NCBI RefSeq assembly: GCF_023704175.1
Contig: NZ_CP084530.1
Coordinates: 82,501 to 146,500 of the forward strand
DNA length: 64,000 bases
Reading direction: 5' to 3'
Origin: Paenibacillus sp. YPG26
Lineage (GTDB): Bacteria > Bacillota > Bacilli > Paenibacillales > Paenibacillaceae
Under the pieces are notes generated by a model. The model was not told where the DNA came from and made no database searches. It saw nothing but the letters and a program-made list of their open reading frames with translations. Position numbers and translations under genes: made by a program. Shown in pieces: positions 53,196 to 63,278 of this stretch. Every line of letters starts with the position of its first letter. Position 1 is the stretch's first letter.

Positions 53196-56100
53196 CTAGA
53201 TCAAACCGGATTTCTGAAGCAGCCGCTGTAAAATCTGAGCTACCTCGGCCCGGGTAATCTCGGACGTTGGTGCCAGCTCGGCAGCGCTTCTTCCTGTAAC
53301 TACGCCGGCTTGAAGGGAATCCGCCACGCCCTTCTTAGCCCATGCAGCTATCTTATCCGCATCACGGTACGCAGCTAATGCTTGTGATGCATCCTGGGAC
53401 GGGAGCTTCTTATCCAGTGCCGTAATCTTCATGGCTTTGGCTAAGATCGTCATGGCCTGTTCCCGGGTGATGGCATCGTTAGGGCGGAAATTGCCGTCCT
53501 CGAAGCCTTGGATCAGGTTGTTGGTGTACGCTGTCTGAATAACACCACTGTACCAGTCCGTATTTTTCACATCCTTGAAGGAAGCGCTAGAAGCTTCTGG
53601 AGCCAGCCCAAGGCCGCGGACCATGATAGCTGCGAATTCAGCCCGGGTAATACTTTGATTTGGACTAAACTTGCCATCGCCCTTACCTTCGATTACCATC
53701 CGGGAGCCCATGTCATTGACTGCATTCTTCGCCCAGTGATTGACCACATCGCTGAACTCGCGCGGGTGCCATACCACAGAGTACGTGCTGTTGGTCAAGC
53801 TGTTAATGACCGCATAGTATTTGCCGCTAACTTGTGTGACCCGAGTCGGTACATGACGTACCGTACCGTCTGGATCGACGATGACCCCTGTCGTAATCTT
53901 GTTCGGATCTACACCGTCCGGAAGTGCAACCCTTCTCTCCACATAAGCATCAAAATCTTCAACCTCAACCGTCTTGTTATCCAAAGTGGCTTGTACGGTA
54001 AAGTTGAGCGGAGGTGCTATAAGAGTGAAGGCGCCTTTCGCAGCCGCACTCTCTACGGTACGTGTCATTTCGGTTGTTGGAGCCGCCACTTCAATTCTCA
54101 ATTTGATGGCCGCAAGGTCGATAGCTTGACCAAATTGTTTTGAAATCGCATCGATATTGATCTGATTCGCAGGGAGAGTGTATTCCGCTCGCTCGGTCTG
54201 AAGCTTAAGGACAGCCTGCAGGTTCTCCATGTTTTTGACCATCCGTCCGTTCAATTCGCCCACGATCACATCGCTCTTCGAATTTACAGGAATGGTTACG
54301 ACTGCACCGCGTCCTTCGGAAGCGAGTCGTTCTTCAAGCTTTTTCTGATCCACTTCAATTGTGGTGACCGTCTGGCTGCTGCGTTTGCTTTCTGTTGCAG
54401 TTCCGGCTTGCTCAGCTTTTCCATTCACCAGTACGCTCACGCCACTGGAACCTGTGTTGCCACCGGAATTGCCGGTGCTTCCACCGTTATTGCCGCCAGT
54501 GTTCCCTCCGTTGTTGCCGCCAGTGTTCCCGCCGTTGTCACCACCAGTGTTCCCGCCGTTGTCACCACCTGAGGAACCATCTTCCGTCATCGAACGGGCG
54601 ATAATGATATTTTGGTCATTGCGATTTTGCTGCATCACATAAATAGTTTGGCCGCTCACTGCCAATTCTCTAGGATAAATAAACTTGTAGGAATCGTCGA
54701 GATTCGTCCAGTCGAACGTTTGCTGGTTGTTGATTACACCCTGCCAGACAAAGCCGTTATTATCTGGGGAATTACCCGCCAGTAAGTAAATTTCATTCTT
54801 CGCTCCCAAAGCTATTGTTGCTTCATACTTGACATCTGGTGTAGAGCCTCCCGTCAGTTCTTGACGCGCTAAAGTCGTAGTTCCGTCACTAACGATGAGC
54901 TCCCCGTTATATTTATCATTTAAGCCGATAAGATAAATCTTTCCGTCACGCACCGTAAAATCCGTTATACCTAATATTGCAACGTTAGGCGTTACGTCGC
55001 TCCACTGCGTACCATTCCATTTCAGTAACAAATCTCTTGTAGCTGAGCCTCTCTCCCCACCGCTATAGACCGCCGTCACTTTTTGATAGATGGTCCCATT
55101 GTCCACTGCGATTTTACTATATTCGTATCCGGTGAATTCGCCCAGCTGCTCAGAATTGGCCGGGGCCAGTTCCTCAGGGACCGGAGCTGTGCTGATGACC
55201 TCCCACTGCGTACCATTCAGCTTTAATACCTGGTGGAGAGTCTCGCTATCGTTACCCTCTAGCCAATATTGTCTATATACATAAACGTTATCTTTATCCA
55301 CCTCGAAATTAACAATCCTGCTGTATTCTAGATTTTCGATTTCAGGAAATGACGGTAAAGCTGTGAACGCAGTGTCCTTTGTTCCTATCTTTTCAAGGAC
55401 TTCGCCAGTTTCAGATTCACCAAGGGTGTAGATCGTTCCGTCAGTTCCAACCCGGAAGCTATGTGCACGGAACGGATTCTCTTCCGATCCAGACCAAATC
55501 TGCTGCCATGCCGATTGCTTCTTGACGACGAGGTCGATTTGGCGATTTTTATCAACCTCGTTGCGCTTGCCTGCTACGGTCAGCTTAACAGCGGTATCGG
55601 AGCCTGACTTTGGCGCACGCTGTACAGTGGCTTCTCCTTTAGAGGCGTCCAGCTTAACTGCTTGGTTGTTGCTCGTCCAAGTCAGGCTTGTCCCGAAGTC
55701 CCCTGCAACATTCACCCCGAAATCACCGGTGACCCATTGCAGATAATCATCCTCTGCCGTGAAATTGATCACAGGATCGTAAATGGCTTCAGTTACTGCT
55801 TCCTCATCTGACATGATGCCCGGATGGAACACAGCAACATCGGACTCACCCTTGTAGATATTTTCCGTTACTGAACTGCTATTGGAGATGCTCCCCACAC
55901 CCAGCCAATGTCCAGGTGTCCCGGCCAGATTAAACAACCAATCCAAGTTGAATGGAGCGGATTCGTCAGTTACCTGTAGGTTAGACGGAGTTACGGCATT
56001 AATAGTATAAATGGAGGTCTGCTCCCCATTCATCCCAATGGAGTACACATTAGGAGATGACTCAACAATGTTGCTTGCCGGGTTGGCGTCACTAGGCCCA

Positions 56101-57176
56101 AAGCGGGTGGCCCAGAGGAAGTCGCTGTTTTGGTCGTATTTTGCCAAAAAGGTTGTACCTTCTCCAGCAGCTAACTGTCCTGAATCAGAGCCCGTGGTGC
56201 CTAGGACTACAAATCCACCATTTGATGGGGAAATGTTGACCAAATCCTCCCGTTCTACGTCTCCCAAGGATTGCGGAGTATCCATAAGTTGCCCTGTAGT
56301 CTTATTAATTTCTGCCAGGAACAAATCATAGCTGCTGCTGTTGTCAACACTATGGAAATTGAATTGATTAAAGTCATTTTGGGTTGAAGCGGTGCCCCCC
56401 GCTACTACATACCTGTCCTCCAGTTCAACCACGCCTCGAGCGAACTCTCGGGTATTGCCGTCAATCACATTCGTCCACTCGATCTCTCCATTATCAGCAT
56501 TCAGCTTCATAACGAAGGCGCTCGAATTTTGGTCCAAACGAATGTTGTTCTCAGGCTTGTATTTATTTAAGCCTGCGAAGTCTCCATCGTTCGATTGGGT
56601 CTCCCCGACAATGATCAGGCCGGTGTGATCAGCACTCTCGATGACCTGGTTAATGGCATCTAGACCCGTTCCGCCAATGGCCACGCTCCATTTCTTGTTA
56701 CCGTCCGCATCTAGTTTGAGAACAGTACCATCGTCGCTCTCTGAACTGGAGCCAACATTTCCTGAACTAACGATCACATACCCACCGTCAGAGGTAGGTT
56801 TAATAGCTTTATTACTATATGAGCTTCGAATATGAGTTGATTTGGCCCACTGCAACACATGACTGGAGTTATACTTAACCAGGACGTCCACCTTATCATC
56901 ATCATCTATCTCTTTCTTGGAAAGAACACCTGTTAGATTGCGGTCATACGAACCTGATCCCAACAGCACAGCATAACTGCCATCCTTATTCACAGCGGTA
57001 TCCACAATCCGCTCCTCACCCGAACCGCCGAATGTCTTGATCGTATTTTGCACCTCGATCTCACCGGATGGGGACAAGTCCTCAGACTGGGCAAAGGCCG
57101 ACACCGGAGCCAATCCCTGCAGCGGCAGCGCCAGTCCCATTGCCAGGCACAATGATAGTACTTTCTTACTTTTCAT
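53196..57176 (-). CDS. Large SLH-domain cell-surface protein
   Basis: Secreted surface protein of about 1326 residues. A signal peptide is followed by two repeat-rich regions with Trp/Gly strand motifs typical of beta-propellers (about 45-420 and 555-850), one with DGTVLKLDADGNKKW-like blades, and an Ig-like stretch between them. A low-complexity GGDNGGNTGG linker comes near 860. A strand-rich region then leads to three C-terminal SLH domains (NHWAKNAVNDMGSR; FKDVKNTDWYSG; AAWAKKGVADSL with ITRAE repeats) that bind pyruvylated wall polymer. ATG 57176 is six bases after GGAGG. Confidence 0.92.
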   Translation of the reverse strand: MKSKKVLSLCLAMGLALPLQGLAPVSAFAQSEDLSPSGEIEVQNTIKTFGGSGEERIVDTAVNKDGSYAVLLGSGSYDRNLTGVLSKKEIDDDDKVDVLVKYNSSHVLQWAKSTHIRSSYSNKAIKPTSDGGYVIVSSGNVGSSSESDDGTVLKLDADGNKKWSVAIGGTGLDAINQVIESADHTGLIIVGETQSNDGDFAGLNKYKPENNIRLDQNSSAFVMKLNADNGEIEWTNVIDGNTREFARGVVELEDRYVVAGGTASTQNDFNQFNFHSVDNSSSYDLFLAEINKTTGQLMDTPQSLGDVEREDLVNISPSNGGFVVLGTTGSDSGQLAAGEGTTFLAKYDQNSDFLWATRFGPSDANPASNIVESSPNVYSIGMNGEQTSIYTINAVTPSNLQVTDESAPFNLDWLFNLAGTPGHWLGVGSISNSSSVTENIYKGESDVAVFHPGIMSDEEAVTEAIYDPVINFTAEDDYLQWVTGDFGVNVAGDFGTSLTWTSNNQAVKLDASKGEATVQRAPKSGSDTAVKLTVAGKRNEVDKNRQIDLVVKKQSAWQQIWSGSEENPFRAHSFRVGTDGTIYTLGESETGEVLEKIGTKDTAFTALPSFPEIENLEYSRIVNFEVDKDNVYVYRQYWLEGNDSETLHQVLKLNGTQWEVISTAPVPEELAPANSEQLGEFTGYEYSKIAVDNGTIYQKVTAVYSGGERGSATRDLLLKWNGTQWSDVTPNVAILGITDFTVRDGKIYLIGLNDKYNGELIVSDGTTTLARQELTGGSTPDVKYEATIALGAKNEIYLLAGNSPDNNGFVWQGVINNQQTFDWTNLDDSYKFIYPRELAVSGQTIYVMQQNRNDQNIIIARSMTEDGSSGGDNGGNTGGDNGGNTGGNNGGNTGGNNGGSTGNSGGNTGSSGVSVLVNGKAEQAGTATESKRSSQTVTTIEVDQKKLEERLASEGRGAVVTIPVNSKSDVIVGELNGRMVKNMENLQAVLKLQTERAEYTLPANQINIDAISKQFGQAIDLAAIKLRIEVAAPTTEMTRTVESAAAKGAFTLIAPPLNFTVQATLDNKTVEVEDFDAYVERRVALPDGVDPNKITTGVIVDPDGTVRHVPTRVTQVSGKYYAVINSLTNSTYSVVWHPREFSDVVNHWAKNAVNDMGSRMVIEGKGDGKFSPNQSITRAEFAAIMVRGLGLAPEASSASFKDVKNTDWYSGVIQTAYTNNLIQGFEDGNFRPNDAITREQAMTILAKAMKITALDKKLPSQDASQALAAYRDADKIAAWAKKGVADSLQAGVVTGRSAAELAPTSEITRAEVAQILQRLLQKSGLI

Positions 57177-57425
57177 CATCTTCCTCCTATTCGTAGATGT
57201 TGATATGGGCAGAAGGGATATGGAAATACCCTCCATACATGTACCGATTATACAAACCAGCAATAAACAAAAAATAAACAAATACAGAAAAATAGAGCAT
57301 TTTTGACAAAAAGATCGCCGCCGGGTATGCATCAGCAGTGGATACACGGTCAATCTGCGATTGTACGTAGATGTAAATAAAGGTAAAATATTACTGACTA
57401 TAAGTACACCAACGGAGGGGTTAAC

Positions 57426-57773
57426 GTGTCTAAACCGAAGGACTCGATCAGATCAGGCTGGGCGTGGATACTGGTATGTTTAGGTTTACTGATATTAGGA
57501 TGTAATCATCTGTATGGATATTCGCTGTTAGATAGCTTTTTGGAGCTAGTCGGGATTGGCAGTTGGACTAAGGCAGGACAGACGGGGTGGCACATCACAT
57601 CGCTTATAATACTTCCCCTGTTATTACTAAGCATGATCCAGGCTTCCCGATGCTTGCGAGAGCGATATCCCGGGATATTCAACGTATTGTTTATTTCCTC
57701 ACTGCTGTGGAATGCGGCGTACCCCGCGCTAACCAAGGGAATTATCAATGTAAGTGAGCTCATCGCAAATTAG
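57426..57773 (+). CDS. Small membrane protein, function unknown
   Basis: A 115-residue protein with about three hydrophobic helices (12-30, 55-72 and 84-100). GTG 57426 follows GGAGGGG. No family recognised. Divergent from the SLH protein gene. Confidence 0.7.
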   Translation: MSKPKDSIRSGWAWILVCLGLLILGCNHLYGYSLLDSFLELVGIGSWTKAGQTGWHITSLIILPLLLLSMIQASRCLRERYPGIFNVLFISSLLWNAAYPALTKGIINVSELIAN

Positions 57774-57833
57774 CCGGGGAGAGTAACTCAAATAATAGAG
57801 GTTCTTGCAAGCTCATGAACGAGGGAGATAGGT

Positions 57834-58424
57834 ATGTACCGTAAAATCCTAGGTTGGTCAATAGCCCTGATAGCAGTGCTAATGCTGATAACTTACTTTT
57901 TGATGAACAACTCAGGGTTCTATATTACAGAAGATAGGGCTCTTAGAGGTTCCTATCCCTATACAGAGGGTGAAGTGGTATTCAAGAAAGCATACAAAGA
58001 TAAAAATATAATAGTCTGGAAGACTCCCAGCGGCAGCTTCGCTAAAGTAATAGAACCCATGTGGGGAATCTTCTACTATGTATCTCAATCAGCTCAGTTA
58101 TCTCCCATAAGATCAATGACGTGGAGAGAAGGGGACTTGGAACGGACCTGGTCGGCAAGTCTAAATTCCAATGAAAAGTATGAAACCGTACTGGCGGCGC
58201 GGTCGGATAACCCTGAGATTAAGAGAGTAGTTGTAAGCAATGATAATATTGACAATGCATCTGAAGATCTTGAAGAGATAAAAAAGAACTCTACGGTATT
58301 TATCGAATTGAAACTGGAAAATGGCACTGCGGCTTCTTGGGTAGAATTAGATCCACAGAATACTGGAGAATTTGTATTTAGAGGTATTAATGAGAAGGGG
58401 AAAATAGTTACTTTGGTGAGATAA
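57834..58424 (+). CDS. Membrane-anchored hypothetical protein
   Basis: A 196-residue protein: one N-terminal transmembrane helix (about 7-25), then an extracytoplasmic domain of strands and polar loops (VFKKAYKDKNIIVWKTPSG). No motif recognised. ATG 57834 with GAGGGAGATAGGT upstream. Confidence 0.7.
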   Translation: MYRKILGWSIALIAVLMLITYFLMNNSGFYITEDRALRGSYPYTEGEVVFKKAYKDKNIIVWKTPSGSFAKVIEPMWGIFYYVSQSAQLSPIRSMTWREGDLERTWSASLNSNEKYETVLAARSDNPEIKRVVVSNDNIDNASEDLEEIKKNSTVFIELKLENGTAASWVELDPQNTGEFVFRGINEKGKIVTLVR

Positions 58425-58487
58425 GAGCTCTTGCCGCAACTAAGAATAGAACGCTTGGGAAAATCATAACAAAACAGGAGAGCTGAG

Positions 58488-58940
58488 ATGTTTAGGAATC
58501 CTTTTTTCCATAATAAGTATATAAACATAGTGATCTTTGCAGGTTGTTTGGTTTACGCATTGATCATGATTAAATTACTGTTTTTACGTGGTGATTCGTA
58601 CTATTACAGAACTGCATACAGGTATAACCTGGTGCCTTTTGAGACCATTCAGCAGTATGTGCTCCACCGGCAAGATTATAACCCAGACACATGGGTGAAA
58701 AATCTGCTTGGTAACATTATTTTATTCATACCGTTGGGTGTAATATTTCCGCTGCTAAGCCGAAGGTACCTTAGAGTCCTTCCCTTCACCCGAATTGTAG
58801 TCCTTGTCTTATTGACAGTTGAGCTGATCCAGCTATTTACGAGGGTTGGGAGCTTCGATGTGGACGACATAATATTGAATACATTCGGTGCACTAATTGG
58901 ATTCGGAGCAACGGCAACATTGGTGAGTATCCCTATTTAA
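58488..58940 (+). CDS. VanZ family membrane protein
   Basis: A 150-residue protein with four transmembrane helices and VanZ landmarks: NLVPFETIQQYVLHR, NLLGNIILFIPLGVIFPLL, ELIQLFTRVGSFDVDDIILNTFGALIG. VanZ proteins can raise teicoplanin or lipoglycopeptide tolerance, but most members have unknown roles. ATG 58488. Confidence 0.93.
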   Translation: MFRNPFFHNKYINIVIFAGCLVYALIMIKLLFLRGDSYYYRTAYRYNLVPFETIQQYVLHRQDYNPDTWVKNLLGNIILFIPLGVIFPLLSRRYLRVLPFTRIVVLVLLTVELIQLFTRVGSFDVDDIILNTFGALIGFGATATLVSIPI

Positions 58941-59031
58941 AGACAAGTCTTCCTTAGAGGGTTAGCCCGTTCACCGATTGGATCATGGACAAGAAGCTCA
59001 AGGGATAGAATTCGAGGTATAAGGGTGAAGT

Positions 59032-59451
59032 ATGAAGATCAAAAATAGTGTCGAGTGCTGGATTGTATCCAACAATCAAGTATTACTACTAGAAGTAGAT
59101 AAAGGAAAAGGGCACCCAAAGTTTTTACAACCGGTCACTGGCGGGATTGAACCTGGTGAGAACAGCTTGATTGCTGTGTGTAGAGAGATTTATGAAGAGA
59201 CAGGATTACATGTAAGGCCAAATGAGTTGGAGCAGATAATAAATGGATACCAAGTATATATTCAAGAAGAACTCCTGAAGATTATTAAAGATGTATTTAT
59301 TCTAAGATTGGAAAAGCCATTTGAGGTTTGTATTTCAAGCGAGCATACAGGATACAGTTGGGTACATTCCACTAAAGTGAACAAACTACTATATTGGGAT
59401 AGCAATAAAGAGACATATACAATCATAGAAAGCCGATTGCAGGGGAATTAG
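59032..59451 (+). CDS. NUDIX hydrolase
   Basis: A 139-residue NUDIX protein with box GGIEPGENSLIAVCREIYEE followed by TGL. The strand SVECWIVSNNQVLLLEV precedes it. The family resembles dihydroneopterin-triphosphate-type NUDIX enzymes in length, but substrate is unknown. ATG 59032 with GGTATAAGGGTG upstream. Confidence 0.92.
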   Translation: MKIKNSVECWIVSNNQVLLLEVDKGKGHPKFLQPVTGGIEPGENSLIAVCREIYEETGLHVRPNELEQIINGYQVYIQEELLKIIKDVFILRLEKPFEVCISSEHTGYSWVHSTKVNKLLYWDSNKETYTIIESRLQGN

Positions 59452-59489
59452 GGGGCCTGAGAAGTAATATTAGAAGGGACTGAGGAGCA

Positions 59490-59915
59490 GTGAAACGAGT
59501 CGATGTAGTGTACTCTTTAATAACAGACCAATCCCAATCTAAGATTCTAGCGGTCAATAACATAGAACGTTCGAGCTGGTCTCTCCCTGGGGGAGCCGTT
59601 GAACCAAATGAGTCATTAGAGCAAGCGGCTGTTCGGGAGGCGAAGGAAGAGACAGGGCTCGATGTCAGGGTCCACGGTATTGTGGCCGTTAATGAGTGTA
59701 GATTTCTAGAGTTGGGAGAACATGCTGTTTTTATCACATTCAGAGCCGAAATTATAGGTGGGAACGAGGAAATATTAAGGCCAGACGAAATCTCTGAGAT
59801 TGCTTGGATAGATATTGAGCGGGCCGATGAGCTCATGTCCTATTATAGGGGCGGCTTTAGAAGCTTGATTAACGGCAATGAAATTACATACTTTAATCAA
59901 GGCGACAGGCTCTAA
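59490..59915 (+). CDS. NUDIX hydrolase
   Basis: A 141-residue NUDIX protein with box GGAVEPNESLEQAAVREAKE followed by ETGL, canonical. It begins at GTG 59490 after GGACTGAGGAG. Next to another NUDIX gene but of a different subfamily by eye. Confidence 0.92.
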   Translation: MKRVDVVYSLITDQSQSKILAVNNIERSSWSLPGGAVEPNESLEQAAVREAKEETGLDVRVHGIVAVNECRFLELGEHAVFITFRAEIIGGNEEILRPDEISEIAWIDIERADELMSYYRGGFRSLINGNEITYFNQGDRL

Positions 59916-60285
59916 TTTATCCGCAAGGGAGGGGAGCACCATACGCAAATTCACTCTAATAACTAGCGTTACCGTGTTTATTGTGGCAGCTTTATTCTAT
60001 TTCGGAATAGTAATCAATCATAAGAACCTGGGTGAAGTTAAGGCACTGATGGAGGAGCATATAATTGACAAGGGGAATTCAAAGGGCGAGTTCAATGTGG
60101 AGGTTGAACACCATTGGGAGAATAAGCTGTTTGGATATAATCCTTACCGTATAAGTGTTAAATATATGGATGAGCAAGACGTCGATTATTACTACGAGTA
60201 TGATGAAGATGCGAATAAAGTCAATTCTAGCGGAATTGGGGCCATAAACGGCAAGGAAGATAAGAACTTCAAGCATATGGAATGA
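59878..60285 (+). CDS. DUF3139 domain protein
   Basis: Membrane-anchored protein of unknown function. The conserved part (IRKFTLITSVTVFIVAALFY, then INHKNLGEVKALMEEHIIDKG, then YNPYRISVKYMDE) begins at about 59941. There an ATA codon, not ATG, follows the strong site GGGAGGGGAGC. ATG 59878 lies in frame inside the previous gene. Either an ATA (isoleucine) codon starts translation or the longer form is made. Confidence 0.8.
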   Translation: MKLHTLIKATGSNLSAREGSTIRKFTLITSVTVFIVAALFYFGIVINHKNLGEVKALMEEHIIDKGNSKGEFNVEVEHHWENKLFGYNPYRISVKYMDEQDVDYYYEYDEDANKVNSSGIGAINGKEDKNFKHME

Positions 60286-60306
60286 TATAAGGGAGTGTTT
60301 CCACCA

Positions 60307-60426
60307 ATGGGCAATAACTTTTACAAAATATTAGGTTCCCTATTCATGGCATTAAGCGCCATCCTGCACACGTTGGAGCGAATCACAGCGCATATATCCT
60401 CGGCTCTGATTATAGCTCTTGATTGA
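60307..60426 (+). CDS. Possible 39-aa small protein
   Basis: ATG 60307 follows AAGGGAG at 11 bases and opens MGNNFYKILGSLFMALSAIL and then HTLERITAHISSALIIALD. It is amphipathic and partly hydrophobic. No family recognised; coding is plausible but unproven. Confidence 0.4.
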   Translation: MGNNFYKILGSLFMALSAILHTLERITAHISSALIIALD

Positions 60427-60478
60427 TTTTGTGATTCTGGTATTCGGTTTCCCGAGAAGAAGCTAGGTCGGGCATGAG

Positions 60479-60934
60479 ATGAGGTTCTCTTTTAAAATCA
60501 GACTTGCCGCCGCTTGTCTCACTCCCATATTATTCTCACTGATCGCGAGCCTCTGCTTTATGAATGAAACGTATGACTTCAGATTTTATTTTATAGCTTT
60601 TTTAATTTATAGTACTCTGCCTATTCTTATCCTGGGTCTGGCCTTGTCTATCCTAATAGGGGCAGTAGTTGACCGACTGGGACTCAGGAGCAAGGCACTT
60701 CATATGGTGGTCATCCTCCTTGCCTATGCGGCTGCCGGGTTCATTGGGACATTTATTTATACTGCTGCTGTAATGCTGCCAAGGGGGCTGGCACCGGGTT
60801 GGGAGGATGTAAGGCCTCTGTCCGTGTTTGGAATCACCGCCGCTCTGTTATTTGCGATAATTGAGTATGTATTAGACTTGTTCACCAAGAACCAACAGGT
60901 CAAAAGAAGAGAGGGGGCTGAGCAGTGTGAATGA
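60479..60934 (+). CDS. Four-helix membrane protein, function unknown
   Basis: A 151-residue protein with hydrophobic helices near 10-27, 36-65, 76-98 and 115-135 and a charged tail. The stop codon overlaps the start of the next gene, so the pair is translationally coupled. Confidence 0.72.
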   Translation: MRFSFKIRLAAACLTPILFSLIASLCFMNETYDFRFYFIAFLIYSTLPILILGLALSILIGAVVDRLGLRSKALHMVVILLAYAAAGFIGTFIYTAAVMLPRGLAPGWEDVRPLSVFGITAALLFAIIEYVLDLFTKNQQVKRREGAEQCE

Positions 60935-61145
60935 GAACAAGACACATGCGTTTAATGATCTCCCAGCGGGCTTGGCCAAGCCTGCTATAAGGGCGCTCAC
61001 CCATGCGGGACTGCTGAACCTTGAACAGATCTCCAGAAGGAGCGAGAATGAGATTAAGCAATTGCACGGAATCGGGCCTAACGCGCTTAAGCTGATTCGT
61101 GCTGCCTTAGAGAACAAGGGGCTTGCCTTCTCTGAAGACAAGTGA
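60927..61145 (+). CDS. RpoA C-terminal-domain-like HhH protein
   Basis: A 72-residue protein that looks like a free-standing alpha-CTD/helix-hairpin-helix module: LPAGLAKPAIRALTHAGLLN, then LEQISRRSENEIKQLHGIGP and NALKLIRAAL. Such modules bind DNA or interact with regulators; its use here is unknown. GTG 60927 overlaps the preceding stop. Confidence 0.78.
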   Translation: MNENKTHAFNDLPAGLAKPAIRALTHAGLLNLEQISRRSENEIKQLHGIGPNALKLIRAALENKGLAFSEDK

Positions 61146-61202
61146 ACCTGTATATCCAGTTGAAATTGGCACCCTTATTTAAGACCCAAATAAGTACACT
61201 TG

Positions 61203-61243
61203 AACCAGCCTGGAATCCGAATAATCCTGAGGGCTGGTTTATT
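61203..61243 (+). terminator. Terminator after the HhH gene
   Basis: AACCAGCC pairs with GGCTGGTT, followed by TATTTCC. Moderate strength. Confidence 0.65.
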
Positions 61244-61317
61244 TCCTTAAAAAAACCGCCCCAACCCATTCAAGCAGGATTAATGGCATAGGCAGGGCGA
61301 AATCATAAGGAGGATCT

Positions 61318-61878
61318 ATGAAATTTGTCATTATTTTTGGGCCGCAGGCTGTCGGCAAAATGACCGTTGGACATGAACTGGAGCGACTGACAGGGCTGAA
61401 GCTTTTTCACAATCATATGACGATTGAGTTGGTGAATCCCTTCTTCGATTATGGTACGGCTGCAGGGGCACGTCTGGTCAGCTTGTTCCGCCGGGAGATA
61501 TTTGAGGAGATGGCCAAGAGCGGCCAGGCGGGTATGATTTTCACATATGTGTGGGCATTTGACCTGAAGTCTGATTGGGATTATGTCGAGGAGATTAGCC
61601 ATATCTTTGAATCCAGAGGCGGCACTGTGTATTTGGTTGAGCTTGAAGCGGATCTTGGGGCAAGGCTTGAGCGTAACAAGAGTCCACACCGATTGCTGCA
61701 TAAGCCAACCAAGCGGAACTTCGAGCGATCTGAACAGGATCTGATAACAACCGCCGAGAGATACAGGCTCAATTCCCGCGAAGGTGAGATTAATAAGGAG
61801 AATTACCTCAGAATCAACAACACGAGGATTAGCCCTGCGGAGACGGCTCAGATTATTAAGGATAAGTTCCAGCTATAG
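61318..61878 (+). CDS. P-loop kinase-like protein (shikimate-kinase-like AAA)
   Basis: A 186-residue protein with Walker A GPQAVGKMTVG and a kinase-like HNHMTIELV segment, typical of the SK-like P-loop family found near phosphotransferases. Substrate unknown. ATG 61318 follows AAGGAGG. Confidence 0.87.
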   Translation: MKFVIIFGPQAVGKMTVGHELERLTGLKLFHNHMTIELVNPFFDYGTAAGARLVSLFRREIFEEMAKSGQAGMIFTYVWAFDLKSDWDYVEEISHIFESRGGTVYLVELEADLGARLERNKSPHRLLHKPTKRNFERSEQDLITTAERYRLNSREGEINKENYLRINNTRISPAETAQIIKDKFQL

Positions 61879-62007
61879 CCGCAGCATGGATTCGCCTGAA
61901 TTCATCAAAATGACTTAATTTCAGATCGGTCTGTGGTCATTCTGGGGTCTGCGCTTCGCGCAGGCTCGTGTATAATCGTGGAAACTGATCAGGAAGAGGG
62001 TTATGGT

Positions 62008-62463
62008 ATGAATAATAAGAATAAGCAGCGGTCGGGATGGTTATCTGTTCTCCAACTAATTCTGGGAATCGGAGCCTTGTTCGGCGGGGCCTCGCTAATG
62101 ATTGATCCGACTGGGGCGCTTCTGGGAATGTCTCTCTCTATGCTGGATAGATCTCCTTTTCCGAACTATCTCATCCCGGGCGTTATGCTGCTCGCTGTCC
62201 TTGGGATCATGCCTATCATCATCTCGTTAGGTCTTATCATTCGATGGAAATGGAGGCTGGCCGACAAACTCAATGTTTTCCACAACATGCACTGGTCCTG
62301 GTCCTTTTCGTTATACTCAGGCTTCGCCCTCATTATATGGATTGCCATTCAGGTCTACATAATAAATGCATGTTCAATCATACATCTCGTCTATATTTTG
62401 CTAGGGCTGGTCATACAGGTAGTCACCTTGTTACCTGGAACACAGAGAAAGTATAGAATCTAG
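62008..62463 (+). CDS. Membrane protein, function unknown
   Basis: About 151 residues with four hydrophobic helices (LLSVLQLILGIGALFGGAS-type, then around 55-78, 96-118 and 122-140). ATG 62008 follows GGAAGAGGG. No family recognised. Confidence 0.7.
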   Translation: MNNKNKQRSGWLSVLQLILGIGALFGGASLMIDPTGALLGMSLSMLDRSPFPNYLIPGVMLLAVLGIMPIIISLGLIIRWKWRLADKLNVFHNMHWSWSFSLYSGFALIIWIAIQVYIINACSIIHLVYILLGLVIQVVTLLPGTQRKYRI

Positions 62464-62532
62464 AGCCGGCACCTATTCAGGGCCTTTCCAGAAGTAAAAG
62501 GGACACGAAGCAACTTTACCGGAGGTGGGTCC

Positions 62533-63264
62533 ATGAACCGAATTGCAATTATATCCGACATTCACGGGAATATTCCAGCCCTTCAGGCTGTTCTTGAAGA
62601 TATTCGTCAGCGCGGCGTCAGCACGATTTACTGCCTGGGCGATCTTATCGGGAAGGGGCCGGGCGGTCATGTGGCGGTGGATGTGATTAAGGCAAGCTGT
62701 GAACAGGTGGTGCGGGGGAACTGGGATGATTTTATTGGAAAAGAAACCACCAACGACGCATTAAAGTGGCATCAGGCTCAACTGGGACCGGAACGATTGG
62801 AATATCTGGGCACGCTCCCCTTCTCCATCGAATTCCTGATGAGCGGCAGATATGTTCGGCTGTTCCACGCCTCTCCAAGAAGTCTATATGAGCGCATCCA
62901 GCCTTGGGACAGCTACGAAAGCCGCCTCTCGCTGTGTGAAGGATCTGAGCTGTGCAAGGACCCGAGGGCGGCCGATGTGATCGGGTATGGGGACATCCAC
63001 AACGCCTATCTCCAGCATCTGAATGGGAAGACACTGTTCAATACCGGAAGCGTAGGGAATCCGCTGGATCTGACCAGTGCTTCCTATGTAATACTGGAAG
63101 GCGAGGTCGGCAGCCAGGATGCGGCCGATCTGAATATTCAGTTCATAAGGGTGACTTATGATATTGAGGCGGCTATTCAGGAGGCTGTTGATGCCGGGAT
63201 GCCGCTGCTGAATGAATATATTCAGGAGCTCAGAACTGCGAAGTACAGAGGGATTACCACATAA
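62533..63264 (+). CDS. Metallophosphoesterase (YfcE/MPP-type)
   Basis: A 243-residue calcineurin-like phosphoesterase: ISDIHGNIPALQAVL, YCLGDLIGKGP, VRGNWDD, GYGDIHNAYLQ and NTGSVGNPLDL carry the two-metal ligands. Substrate unknown; bacterial members include phosphodiesterases and Ap4A hydrolases. ATG 62533 follows CCGGAGGTGG. Confidence 0.93.
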   Translation: MNRIAIISDIHGNIPALQAVLEDIRQRGVSTIYCLGDLIGKGPGGHVAVDVIKASCEQVVRGNWDDFIGKETTNDALKWHQAQLGPERLEYLGTLPFSIEFLMSGRYVRLFHASPRSLYERIQPWDSYESRLSLCEGSELCKDPRAADVIGYGDIHNAYLQHLNGKTLFNTGSVGNPLDLTSASYVILEGEVGSQDAADLNIQFIRVTYDIEAAIQEAVDAGMPLLNEYIQELRTAKYRGITT

Positions 63265-63278
63265 TAGGAGTGCCGCCA

